Positions 44,446-52,581 of a stretch of 64,000 nt of DNA are shown one piece after another (position 1 is the stretch's first letter; each line of letters opens with the position of its first letter). The notes below the pieces were generated by a model, which was not told the origin of the DNA, made no database searches, and saw nothing but the letters and a program-made list of their open reading frames with translations. This stretch comes from Amycolatopsis nalaikhensis (lineage in GTDB: Bacteria > Actinomycetota > Actinomycetes > Mycobacteriales > Pseudonocardiaceae). Where the stretch lies: positions 10,547,501 to 10,611,500 of the forward strand of contig NZ_CP127173.1 of the NCBI RefSeq assembly GCF_030264295.1, written 5' to 3'. A program made the position numbers and the translations under genes.

Positions 44446-46085
44446 GCCACGCCTTCCAGGGGGATCGGGTCGGCCAGCACCGGCTGGCCGGACGGGCTGA
44501 GCCGGAGGTGCTGGCTGCGCCGCCAGCCTTCGTCCGGCGCCGGGAAGTCGGTGCGCACGTGGCAGCCGCGCGACTCGGTGCGCCGGACGGCCGCGGCCAG
44601 CAACGCCTGCGCCACCACGGTCAGCGCCGCGTCTTCGACGGCCTCGTGCGTCCACAAGGGACTGTCCTGGCCGGACAGGTCGAGCACCGAGCCCGCCGCG
44701 GCGAGCCCGTCGGCGTCGCGGCCGATCGCCGCGTACCGGCTCATCACCCGCTGCAGGGCGTCGCGCTCGGCGGTGCGTGCGGTGGTCCACGACGGCAGCC
44801 GCCCGCGGGCCGGGTCGGCCAGCAACCCCGCCGCGAGGTCCGCCGCGACAGCCTCGGCGACGCGCTGCCCGACGACCAGGCCTTCGAGCAAGCTGTTGGA
44901 GGCCAGGCGGTTCGCGCCGTGCAGGCCGGTCCGCGCGACCTCGCCCGCGGCGTACAGCCCGGGCACCGACGAGCGTCCGTCCACAGTGGTCGCCACGCCG
45001 CCGCACGAGAAGTGCGCCGCCGGGGTCACCGGGATCGGGTCCACCGCCGGGTCGAGCCCGAGCCGCCCGCACGCCGCGAAGACGGTCGGGAACCGCCGCG
45101 CGAACCCCGGGACGCCGGTCGCGTCGAGGAACACGTGGTCGTCGACGCCGCCGGGCGCGGTCGCCATCCGGCGCGTGATCGCCCCCGCGACGACGTCGCG
45201 GGGCGCCAGGTCGCCGAGCGGGTGCACGCCCGCCATGACCGGCACGCCGGCGGCGTCGACCAGCGTCGCGCCTTCGCCGCGCACGGCCTCGGTGACCAGG
45301 GGGCAGCGTCCCCGCGCGCCCGGGGTGTACAGGACGGTCGGGTGGAACTGGACGAACTCGATGTCCGCCACCGTCGCCCCGGCCCGCAGCGCGAGCGCGA
45401 GCCCGTCGCCGGTGGCGATCTCCGGGTTCGACGTGGCCTGGTAGAGCTGCCCGAGCCCGCCGCTGGCCAGCAGCACGGCCGGAGCGCGGACCACGCCGGG
45501 CACGCCGTTCGCGTCGAGCACGGTGACCCCGGCGACCCGCCCGCCCGGCGTGCGCAGCGCGTCGACGGCGATGTGGTGCTCCAGCACCGGCACCAGTGCC
45601 TGCCCGGCCTGGGCGACCAGGGCGCGTTCGACCTCGGCGCCGGTGGCGTCGCCGCCCGCGTGGATGACGCGGAACGCGCTGTGCCCGCCTTCCCGGCCGC
45701 GCGCGAGCAGGCCGTCGCCGGCGGCGTCGAACTTCGCGCCGTCCGCCCGGAGGCGGGCGACCGCGGCCGGGCCGCCGTCGAGGATCGAGCGCGCGGCAAC
45801 CTCGTCGACCAGCCCCGCGCCCGCGGCGAAGGTGTCTTCGGCGTGCTTCGCGACCGAGTCGTCGAGATCGTGCTGGTCCTCCAGGACCACGGCGACGCCG
45901 CCCTGGGCCCAGCGCGTGTTGCCGTCCTCGACCGCCGCCTTGGTGACCACCAGGACGTGCAGCCCGAGGGCCTGGGCGCGCAGCGCGGCGGTCAGCCCGG
46001 CGACGCCGCTGCCGACGACGACCAGGTCCGCGCGAGCCTCCCAAACCGGAGTTTTCGCCTGTGGGTCATTAACCGGCGTGCTCAT
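44442..46085 (-). CDS. nadB: L-aspartate oxidase
   Basis: This 547-residue FAD enzyme oxidises L-aspartate to iminoaspartate for NadA. The N-terminal Rossmann motif is VVVGSGVAGLTAALRAQ. NTRWAQGGVAVVL, GREGGHSAFRVIHAGGDATG (active-site Arg/His region), HFSCGGV and TGLHGANRLASNSLLEGLV are all classic for NadB in the succinate dehydrogenase/fumarate reductase flavoprotein family. The C-terminus is a helical domain. The start and stop overlap those of nadA and nadC by ATGA, indicating fixed stoichiometry with them. Confidence 0.96.
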   Translation of the reverse strand: MSTPVNDPQAKTPVWEARADLVVVGSGVAGLTAALRAQALGLHVLVVTKAAVEDGNTRWAQGGVAVVLEDQHDLDDSVAKHAEDTFAAGAGLVDEVAARSILDGGPAAVARLRADGAKFDAAGDGLLARGREGGHSAFRVIHAGGDATGAEVERALVAQAGQALVPVLEHHIAVDALRTPGGRVAGVTVLDANGVPGVVRAPAVLLASGGLGQLYQATSNPEIATGDGLALALRAGATVADIEFVQFHPTVLYTPGARGRCPLVTEAVRGEGATLVDAAGVPVMAGVHPLGDLAPRDVVAGAITRRMATAPGGVDDHVFLDATGVPGFARRFPTVFAACGRLGLDPAVDPIPVTPAAHFSCGGVATTVDGRSSVPGLYAAGEVARTGLHGANRLASNSLLEGLVVGQRVAEAVAADLAAGLLADPARGRLPSWTTARTAERDALQRVMSRYAAIGRDADGLAAAGSVLDLSGQDSPLWTHEAVEDAALTVVAQALLAAAVRRTESRGCHVRTDFPAPDEGWRRSQHLRLSPSGQPVLADPIPLEGVA

Positions 46086-47092
46086 TCGCCGCCGCCGGGC
46101 TGCCCGATCTCGATCATCCGCTGCACCGAAGCGCGGGCGCGGGCGGCGGTCTCGACGTCGACGTGGACCTCGTCGAGGCCGTCGCGCAGGCACCGCAGCA
46201 GCGCCGCGGGGGTGATCATCTTCATGTACCGGCAGGACGCGCGGTCGTTCACGGCGCGGAAGTCGATGTCCGGCGCGGCCTTGCGGAGCTGGTGGATCAT
46301 GCCGATCTCGGTGGCCACCAGGACGGACTTCGCACGGGTGTCGCGGGCCTCGTGGACCATGTCGCCGGTCGAGAGGATCTTGACCCGATCCGGGGCCACG
46401 GCGCCCTCGCCCGCCAGGTAGAGCGCCGACGTCGCGCAGCCGCACTCGGGGTGGATGAACAGGTCGGCGTCCGGGTTCTCGGCCGCGCGCTCGGCCAGCT
46501 CGGCGCCGTTGATGCCCGCGTGGACGTGGCACTCCCCCGCCCAGACGTGCATGTTCTCCCGGCCGGTCACGCGCTTGACGTGCGCGCCGAGGAACTGGTC
46601 CGGCAGGAAGAGAACTTCCTGGTCAGCCGGGATCGAGGCGACGACGTCGACCGCGTTCGAGGACGTGCAGCAGATGTCGGTCTCGGCCTTCACCTCGGCC
46701 GTGGTGTTGACGTAGGAGACGACCACCGCGCCCGGGTGCTCGGCCTTCCAGGCACGCAGCTGCGCGCCGGTGATGGAGTCGGCGAGCGAGCAGCCGGCGC
46801 GCGCGTCCGGGATCAGGACGGTCTTCTCCGGCGAGAGGATCTTCGCGGTCTCGGCCATGAAGTGCACGCCGCAGAAGACGATGGTGGACGCGTCGCTGCT
46901 CGCCGCGATCCGGCTCAGCGCCAGGGAGTCGCCGGTGTGGTCGGCGATGTCCTGGATCTCCGGGACCTGGTAGTTGTGCGCGAGCAGGACCGCGTCGCGC
47001 TGCTTCGCCAGGCGCCGCACCTCCTCGGCCCAGGCCGCGTTCGCCGCCACCCCGCCGTAGGGGGTGAGGTCTTGTTCGAGCGTCGAAGTCAT
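46082..47092 (-). CDS. nadA: Quinolinate synthase (4Fe-4S)
   Basis: This 336-residue NadA condenses iminoaspartate with dihydroxyacetone phosphate. Three likely cluster ligands are visible: Cys101 (AGCSLAD), Cys188 (GECHVHAG) and Cys287 (ASCRYMKMIT). The substrate motif VVSYVNTTAEVKAETDICCTSSNA appears in two parts near residue 125-147, and LAHNYQ near 38. ATG 47092 has AGGAGG a few bases upstream. It is the first gene of the NAD operon and shares a 49-bp upstream region with the divergent regulator, including a 27-bp inverted repeat. Confidence 0.96.
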   Translation of the reverse strand: MTSTLEQDLTPYGGVAANAAWAEEVRRLAKQRDAVLLAHNYQVPEIQDIADHTGDSLALSRIAASSDASTIVFCGVHFMAETAKILSPEKTVLIPDARAGCSLADSITGAQLRAWKAEHPGAVVVSYVNTTAEVKAETDICCTSSNAVDVVASIPADQEVLFLPDQFLGAHVKRVTGRENMHVWAGECHVHAGINGAELAERAAENPDADLFIHPECGCATSALYLAGEGAVAPDRVKILSTGDMVHEARDTRAKSVLVATEIGMIHQLRKAAPDIDFRAVNDRASCRYMKMITPAALLRCLRDGLDEVHVDVETAARARASVQRMIEIGQPGGGE

Positions 47093-47115
47093 GCTGGCCC
47101 TCCTGGACCTGTCTC

Positions 47116-47142
47116 CGGTTTTCGCCTTACAATCGAAAACCG
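47116..47142. promoter_or_regulatory. Candidate NrtR operator overlapping the regulator's own promoter
   Basis: A perfect 9-bp inverted repeat, CGGTTTTCG (47116-47124) and CGAAAACCG (47134-47142), with a 9-bp spacer lies in the 49-bp gap between nadA and the NUDIX regulator. The spacer and its edge contain TACAAT (47128-47133), a good -10 box for rightward transcription. A start site about seven bases later would coincide with the GTG at 47142, suggesting a leaderless mRNA, which agrees with the absence of a Shine-Dalgarno sequence there. Binding would block both promoters. Confidence 0.7.
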
Positions 47143-47837
47143 TGCGAAGTCATCTTAACACCCAGGCCCCCCTCGCCCACGAGGTTTTGGGAGCGGTCCT
47201 TCAAGTGCGCTCCGACACACTGCGGGTGCTGCTGTGGCGCCGCGCGCTCGACCCGCACCTCGGCCGCTGGTCGCTGCCGGGCGGACGGCTGCGGCCCGAC
47301 GAGGACGTCGAGACGTCGATCCGGCGCCAGCTGGCCGAGAAGGTGGACGTCCGGCAGCTCAAGCACGTCGAGCAGCTGGCGGTGTTCAGCGACCCGCACC
47401 GGGTGCCGGGGCCGCGCGTGGTGGCGACGGCGTTCCTCGGGCTGGTCCCCTCCGACGTCGACCCGGAGGTGCCGGAGGACACGGAGTGGCACGACGTCGC
47501 TTCGCTGCCCAGGACGGCGTTCGACCACGAAGCGATCGTGCTGCGCGCCCGCGACCGGCTGCGGGCGAAGCTCAGCTACAGCAACCTCGGGTTCGCGCTG
47601 GCGCCCGAGGAGTTCACGATTTCGGCGTTGCGCGACCTGTATTCGGCGGCGCTCGGCTACCGCGTCTCGGCGACGAACCTGCAGCGCGTGCTCTCGCGGC
47701 GCGGCCTGCTGGTGCCCACCGGTCACACGGCCGCACCGGGCCGGTCCGGCGGCCGCCCGGCGGCGTTGTTCTCCTTCGCGGGCAAGGGCATGCAGATCAC
47801 CGATCCGTTCGCGGTGTTCCGGCCGCCGAACCGGTGA
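47142..47837 (+). CDS. nrtR: NrtR-type NUDIX transcriptional regulator of NAD synthesis
   Basis: This 231-residue protein has an N-terminal NUDIX domain (about 10-140) and a C-terminal winged helix (about 155-225, FTISALRDLYSAALGYRVSATNLQRVLSRRGLL), the arrangement of NrtR/NdnR regulators that sense ADP-ribose and repress NAD genes. The Nudix box (GGRLRPDEDVETSIRRQLAE, residues 48-67) has lost the REUxEE metal Glu pattern (RQ and EK in place of RE and EE). Hydrolase activity is therefore unlikely and a sensor role fits. GTG 47142 is chosen because HLNTQAPLAHEVLGAVL starts here. It is divergent from nadA, its probable target. Confidence 0.88.
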   Translation: MRSHLNTQAPLAHEVLGAVLQVRSDTLRVLLWRRALDPHLGRWSLPGGRLRPDEDVETSIRRQLAEKVDVRQLKHVEQLAVFSDPHRVPGPRVVATAFLGLVPSDVDPEVPEDTEWHDVASLPRTAFDHEAIVLRARDRLRAKLSYSNLGFALAPEEFTISALRDLYSAALGYRVSATNLQRVLSRRGLLVPTGHTAAPGRSGGRPAALFSFAGKGMQITDPFAVFRPPNR

Positions 47838-47877
47838 CCATCCTGCGCAGGGCGCGTTCTCCCCTTACCGTGGACGC

Positions 47878-48594
47878 GTGACCGAGCCGGAATCGGAAAG
47901 CCACGCGACGACGACCTTGCTGCCGTTGTTCCCGTTGCAGACCGTGCTGCTCCCGGGGACGAAGCTCCCGCTGCACATCTTCGAGCCGCGCTACCGGCAG
48001 CTGACGGCGGACCTGGTCAGCGGCACGGTGCCGGGCCGCGAGTTCGGCGTGGTGGCGCTCCGGTCGTCACTGACCCGCGAGGTACGTGGTCTGGACCAGC
48101 TGTACGAGATCGGCTGCAGCACGGTGCTGAGGGAGGCGAAGCGCCTGCCGGACGGCCGGTTCGACGTGGTGACGCAGGCCCAGCGCCGCTTCCGGCTGCG
48201 CGAACTGGACTGCACGTCGGCGCCGTACCTGATCGCCTCGGTGGAGTGGGTCGAGGACGACCCGGCGGACCCGTCGGGCGAGATGGCCGAGCGCCTGGCG
48301 ACGGTGGCCCGCGCGGCCCACCAGCGGTACTGCGAAACGGCGTGGCGCAGCGACGACTGGCACGCGCCCGCCCCGGACAGCAGCCTGGCCGAGCTGGCCT
48401 ACCAGCTGGCGGCGGACTGCCTCCTGCCGCTCGAGGACCGCCAGCGTCTGCTCGAGGAACGCCACCCGCTGCGCCGGCTGCGCATCGCGTGCCGCCTGCT
48501 GACGCGCGAAGCGGGGTTCCTGGACACGCTCGGCGCGGTGCCCCTGCCGCCGGGCGAGCTCACCGACCTGAGCCGCCCGGCCAGCCTGAACTGA
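47878..48594 (+). CDS. LON peptidase N-terminal (substrate-binding) domain protein
   Basis: This 238-residue protein starts at GTG 47878. It begins after a short tail with LLPLFPLQTVLLPGTKLPLHIFEPRYRQL, the hallmark of the LON N-terminal domain (PUA-like), followed by FGVVALR and a helical second half (LAYQLAADCLLPLEDRQRLLEE). There is no AAA or Ser/Lys protease domain, so it is one of the stand-alone LON-substrate-binding proteins common in bacteria. The function is not well defined; substrate or peptide binding is assumed. It ends convergent to the M48 protease gene at a strong hairpin. Confidence 0.92.
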   Translation: MTEPESESHATTTLLPLFPLQTVLLPGTKLPLHIFEPRYRQLTADLVSGTVPGREFGVVALRSSLTREVRGLDQLYEIGCSTVLREAKRLPDGRFDVVTQAQRRFRLRELDCTSAPYLIASVEWVEDDPADPSGEMAERLATVARAAHQRYCETAWRSDDWHAPAPDSSLAELAYQLAADCLLPLEDRQRLLEERHPLRRLRIACRLLTREAGFLDTLGAVPLPPGELTDLSRPASLN

Positions 48595-48615
48595 CTCGGC
48601 CCGGCCACCGCGGGC

Positions 48616-48690
48616 TGAAGGGCCCTTTCCTCGCATCACATGAGCGGAAAGGGCCCTTCACCGCATCAGACGACATGAAAGTCCCCTTCA
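48616..48690. terminator. Hairpin between LON-domain gene and M48 protease gene
   Basis: TGAAGGGCCCTTTCC (48616-48630) pairs perfectly with GGAAAGGGCCCTTCA (48646-48660). A third related segment, CATGAAAGTCCCCTTCA, ends at 48690. CGCATCA follows the first arm and recurs after the second arm, like the TCGCAT after the hairpin at 956. It lies between convergent stops. Confidence 0.78.
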
Positions 48691-48701
48691 GCCCACCCCG
48701 A

Positions 48702-49743
48702 TCAGCCCTCGGAACCGTTGCCGTTCCCGGTGCCGAACTTGGTCCACACCTTGCCCGCCGCGCCCGAAACGGCCTCGCCGACGTCGCTGAACACCTTCGT
48801 CAGCGGGTCCGCGGACGCGCTCCACGAGTCCTTGTACGACTTGGCCGCCGACTTCAGGTCGTCCTTCCAGTCCGACGTCGGGCTGTCGTCGTCGCGGCGC
48901 GGGTAGTCGCCCGCCAGGATCGCCCGGTACTCCGGGGATGCCGCCCACTTCTGCAGCTGCGCCGCGCGGACCACCGCGAACGGGTGCGACTCCGTCTCGA
49001 CGAACTTGAGCTTGAGGAAGCTGTCGCGGATGTCCTCGACCGACTCGTACTCGGCCGCCTGCTGCAGGAACGACGGGATGTCGATGCGGGACGGGTCGAT
49101 GCCGCCCGCGATCTGGATCTGGGCGCGCAACGCCGCCGTCGGGTCCTGGCCGCACAGCAGGCCCGCGCGGTCGCACGACAGCTCCGCCTTGCGGAACCAC
49201 TCGCGCAGCGCCGCGATCACCGCGCGGATGCCGAGCGCGCTCACCGGCGTCCACGACATCGACAGCTGCAGGCTGATCAGCCGCACCATGATCGTGCGGT
49301 ACACCGCGTGCCCGGACAGCACGTGCCCCATCTCGTGCCCGAGCACGAACCGCAGCGAGTCGAGGCTCATCAGCTCGACCAGGCCGGTGCTGACCCGGAT
49401 GAACGGCTCGTCCATGCCGACCGCCGCCGCCTGGACGCGCGGGTCCTGGTAGACGAACACGTTCGGCACCGACGGCAGGTCGAGCGTCTCGGCGCATTCG
49501 TGGCGGAGCCGGTCGAAGCTCCGGGTACTGCTTCGGCCCGACGCGGATCGACGACGCGACCGCCATCAGCCGCTCGCCGCGCTCGTTGTAGAACCCCGAG
49601 ATCGCCTTGACGACCTGCGCGAACCCGGGCACCGCGCGCAGCGTGGCGAGCGCGCCGCGGTCCACCGGGTGCTCGTAGGCGCGCGGGCTGATGCCCGGGA
49701 AGCGGACGACGTTGCGGCGCGAGACCTCGATGTCTTCGGTCAC
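48702..49743 (-). CDS. M48-family metalloprotease, one-base frameshift
   Basis: This zinc protease of about 347 residues after correction has LGHEMGHVLSGH (HExxH, near residue 140), followed by a helical segment with LISLQLSMSWTPVSALG and the downstream Glu region SCDRAG. It lacks strong N-terminal membrane helices, unlike HtpX. The frame breaks at 49516-49517 (+ strand TCGAAGCTCC). Removing one A gives YPELDRLRHECAETL and joins the two halves; the span is one base longer than a multiple of three. The start taken is GTG 49743, eight bases after GGGGGT, giving VTEDIEVSRRNVVRFPG. An ATG at 49773 is possible. Confidence 0.84.
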
Positions 49744-49791
49744 TGCTGGAACCCCCCATGTGGTCGAGGGCACCAGCCTAGGGGAACCGGG

Positions 49792-50388
49792 TCAGCCGAG
49801 GCGGCGGCCCAGGTCGTCGCGCCCGTTCCAGGTGGCCAGCAGGCTGTAGGTGACGGACACCCCGAGCGGCCCGGTGAGCAGCACCCACCACGACTCCAGG
49901 CGCGGCGCCAGCTCGATCACCGAGCCGAGCGCGGGCGGGGTCGTGATCGTGTAGTGGCCGTTGGCCATCCGGACGCCGATCCACATCGCCAGCGCGCTCG
50001 CGAGCGCGACGCCGAGCACGGCGGCGAGGAACACCACCGGCCCCCGCCGTTCGCGCAGCAGCCAGGTGACCACGCCCACCACGACCCCGAACCCGAGGGT
50101 GAGGAACCCGAACACGGCGAGGTCGTCGAAGCGGTGCCAGCTCTCCAGTTCGAGGGCACCCTGGGTGCCGTCGGCGGAGATGATCCGGACGCGCTCGGGC
50201 GGCGCGAGCCGCGACCACAGGAGGCCGATCGGGAAGCTGAACACGGTCAGCGTGAGCGCGACGCTCAGCGCGGGCAGCAGGTCGGCCTTGACGACGACGC
50301 GCGGCCGCCGCTCCCGGAACAGCACGGGCACCGACCACGGCCCCGCCACGGCCGACGGCCGGTGCGCGGGCCCCGACGACTCACTCAC
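49792..50388 (-). CDS. DUF2567-type membrane protein
   Basis: This 198-residue protein has four predicted membrane helices (LLPALSVALTLTVFSFPIG, FGFLTLGFGVVVGVVTWLL, VVFLAAVLGVALASALAMW, WWVLLTGPLGVSVTYSLLA) and an extracytoplasmic loop with RVRIISADGTQGALELESWHRFDD. The pattern agrees with DUF2567 proteins of mycobacteria and relatives; function unknown. GTG 50388 is preferred because AGGAGG lies nine bases upstream; an ATG at 50418 lies before it. It follows the bio operon in the same direction, separated by a 21-bp palindrome. Confidence 0.8.
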   Translation of the reverse strand: MSESSGPAHRPSAVAGPWSVPVLFRERRPRVVVKADLLPALSVALTLTVFSFPIGLLWSRLAPPERVRIISADGTQGALELESWHRFDDLAVFGFLTLGFGVVVGVVTWLLRERRGPVVFLAAVLGVALASALAMWIGVRMANGHYTITTPPALGSVIELAPRLESWWVLLTGPLGVSVTYSLLATWNGRDDLGRRLG

Positions 50389-50463
50389 CCGGGACTCCCT
50401 CCTGCAAAGGTGTGACAAAGGGTAACCGGTCGACGCAGGAAAGGCCGTGCCCGGGCACCGGGT

Positions 50464-50516
50464 GTCTTGAATGAGTCATTCAGGTCTTCGGAGGTCCTGA
50501 ATGACTCATTCAAGAC
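50464..50516. terminator. Perfect 21-bp palindrome downstream of the bio operon
   Basis: The arms are 50464-50484 and 50496-50516, containing TGAATGAGTCATTCA, itself an inner palindrome. It follows the bsaP stop (50532, leftward) by 15 bases and precedes the DUF2567 gene. No T run is present. Confidence 0.75.
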
Positions 50517-50531
50517 CTCGCGACGCCGGGG

Positions 50532-50738
50532 TCAGCCGCTCGCCGTCTCCCCGTGGCGGCTGCAGCGGGCGGTCCAGCCGAGCGGGCTCACCTGGACCAC
50601 GAGCCGCCGCGCGCAGTACGTGCAGTAGCGCGGCGGCTCCAGCGCCGTCCGGGGGTTGTGGCACGCCGGGTGGTCCACCCCGCCCGGCGACTCCTGTCCA
50701 CAGTGGACACAGAAGGCGGGTGCGTCAGAGGCTGTCAC
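50532..50738 (-). CDS. bsaP: Biotin synthase auxiliary protein
   Basis: This 68-residue Cys-rich protein has FCVHCGQE, DHPACHNP, YCTYCARR and RCSRHG. Position and Cys pattern match BsaP, a small protein reported to be needed for biotin synthase activity in mycobacteria, where it acts on the iron-sulfur chemistry of BioB. GTG 50738 lies 14 bases inside the end of bioB, so the two genes overlap and are translated together. The length fits the family. The assignment rests on the Cys pattern and the bioB overlap. Confidence 0.88.
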   Translation of the reverse strand: MTASDAPAFCVHCGQESPGGVDHPACHNPRTALEPPRYCTYCARRLVVQVSPLGWTARCSRHGETASG

Positions 50739-51738
50739 TGAGGGCCTTGATGGGCATCTTGAGCTCGTCGAGCATCTCGAGGTCCGCCGAGGCGGGACGG
50801 CCGAGGTTGGTCAGGTAGTTGCCGACGATGATCGCGTTGATGCCGCCGAGCATGCCCTGCTCCGCGCCGAGGTCGCCGAGGGTCAGCTCGCGCCCGCCCG
50901 CGAACCGCAGCATCGTGCGCGGCATCGCCAGCCGGAACGCCGCGACCGTCCGGAGCGCGTCGCGGCCCTCGACGATCTCGTAGTTCTCGTACGGCGTGCC
51001 CGGCTGCGGGATGAGGAAGTTCATCGGCACCTCGTGCGGGCTCAGCTCGGCCAGCTGCACCGCGAACTCCGCGCGCTGCTCGACCGTCTCCCCCATGCCG
51101 ATGATGCCGCCGCAGCAGACCTCCATGCCCGCCTCGGCGACCATCCGCAGCGTGTCCCAGCGCTCTTCCCACGTGTGCGTCGTGACCACCGACGGGAAGT
51201 GCGAGCGCGCCGTCTCGAGGTTGTGGTTGTAGCGGTGCACGCCCATGTCGACGAGCTCGTCGACCTGCTCCTGCGTGAGCATGCCGAGCGAGCAGGCGAT
51301 CTGGATGTCGTTGCCGTCCTCGCGGATCGCGCGGACGCCTTCGCGGACCTGCGAGAGCAACCGCTTGTCGGGGCCGCGGACGGCGGCGACGATGCAGAAC
51401 TCCGTCGCGCCCGTCTCGGCGGTCTGCCGGGCGGCCTTGACCAGGTTCGGGATGTCGAGCCACGCCGAGCGCACCGGCGTCGGGAACCGGCCGGACTGCG
51501 AGCAGAAGTGGCAGTCCTCGGGGCAGCCGCCGGTCTTCAAGCTGATGATGCCCTCGACCTCCACCTCGGGCCCGCACCAGCGCATCCGCACCTCGTGGGC
51601 CAGCGCGAGCAGGTCGGGCAACCGCTCGTCCGGCAGCCGCAGCACCTCGAGCACTTCGGCTTCGCCCAGGCCGGCGCCGTTTTCGAGGACGTGCTCGCGA
51701 GCGTAGGCGAGCACATCGGTGTCCGGGACTGCGGTCAC
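50725..51738 (-). CDS. bioB: Biotin synthase
   Basis: This 337-residue radical SAM enzyme inserts sulfur into dethiobiotin. The SAM cluster motif is GGCPEDCHFCSQSGRF. Other blocks: IISLKTG, FCIVAAVRGPD, ACSLGMLTQEQ, YNHNLETA, CCGGIIGMGE, PMNFLIPQPGTP and RFAGGRE, the last with the Arg ligand of the auxiliary cluster. The start chosen is GTG 51738 after GAGGAGACGCC; the frame extends to an ATG at 51780 but with no ribosome site. It follows bioD and overlaps bsaP. Confidence 0.96.
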   Translation of the reverse strand: MTAVPDTDVLAYAREHVLENGAGLGEAEVLEVLRLPDERLPDLLALAHEVRMRWCGPEVEVEGIISLKTGGCPEDCHFCSQSGRFPTPVRSAWLDIPNLVKAARQTAETGATEFCIVAAVRGPDKRLLSQVREGVRAIREDGNDIQIACSLGMLTQEQVDELVDMGVHRYNHNLETARSHFPSVVTTHTWEERWDTLRMVAEAGMEVCCGGIIGMGETVEQRAEFAVQLAELSPHEVPMNFLIPQPGTPYENYEIVEGRDALRTVAAFRLAMPRTMLRFAGGRELTLGDLGAEQGMLGGINAIIVGNYLTNLGRPASADLEMLDELKMPIKALSDSL

Positions 51739-51810
51739 GGCGTCTCCTCGGTCGTGGTGGAAGCGTCCCTCATCGTGCACGAAGGCACCCCGGGACGACA
51801 GCGACGCAGG

Positions 51811-52536
51811 TCACTTCCCGGCGGAAGCGCACCCCGCGAACAGCTCGGGGTCGAACTCGCCGCCGAACCACGGCGAGAGCCCGGCCCGCGCCGCCGCCAG
51901 GAACTCCGCGGGCGACGCCTCGCCGAGCCCGGCGGGCAGCACGCCGAGCAGCGGCGCCCCGGCCGCGACCGGCAGGTCTTCGAGGTTGGACAGCGACGCG
52001 AGGTCCGGCTCGGCGGGCCACGCGCCGATGATCACCCCGGCCACCGTGAGCCCGCGTTTCGTGGCGACCTCGGCGGTGAGCGCGGTCGCGTTGAGCGTGC
52101 CGAGCCCGGCCTCGGCCACGATGATCACCAGCGAGCCGAGCGACCAGGCGACGTCGGCGAGGCTGGCGCCGGTGCCGTCGAAGCGCACCAGCAGCCCGCC
52201 CGCGCCCTCGATCAGCGTGAGGTCGTGCCCGGTGTCCAGGTCGGACGCCGCGCGGGCGATCTCGCCGGGGTCGAGCGTGGGCAGGCCGCTGCGGCGGGCC
52301 GCGGCCTCGGGCGAGAGCGGGTCGGGGTAGCGGCGCAGCTCGCGGGTGGTGACGCCGTCGCCGGCCAGGCGGACGACGTCGGCGAGGTCACCGGGCTCGT
52401 CGGGCCGCACGCCGGTCTGGGCCGGTTTCAGCACGGCGACGCGCTGCCCGCCGGCCACGGCCAGCGCCGCGATCGCCGCCGTGGTGATCGTCTTGCCGAC
52501 CCCGGTCCCGGTCCCCGTCATCACCAGCATGGTCAC
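51811..52536 (-). CDS. bioD: Dethiobiotin synthetase
   Basis: This 241-residue ATP-dependent carboxylase closes the ureido ring of dethiobiotin from 7,8-diaminopelargonate and CO2. The P-loop is TGTGTGVGKT (residues 7-16), KPAQTG carries the catalytic Lys, and IEGAGGLLVRFD is the second signature. GTG 52536 or ATG 52530 could be the start. bioB follows after 72 bases. bioF, usually next to it in related genomes, is not in this window. Confidence 0.95.
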   Translation of the reverse strand: MTMLVMTGTGTGVGKTITTAAIAALAVAGGQRVAVLKPAQTGVRPDEPGDLADVVRLAGDGVTTRELRRYPDPLSPEAAARRSGLPTLDPGEIARAASDLDTGHDLTLIEGAGGLLVRFDGTGASLADVAWSLGSLVIIVAEAGLGTLNATALTAEVATKRGLTVAGVIIGAWPAEPDLASLSNLEDLPVAAGAPLLGVLPAGLGEASPAEFLAAARAGLSPWFGGEFDPELFAGCASAGK

Positions 52537-52581
52537 GGACCATGAACATAGTGACCCCGGGGACCGGGCCGCAGCCCGGGC

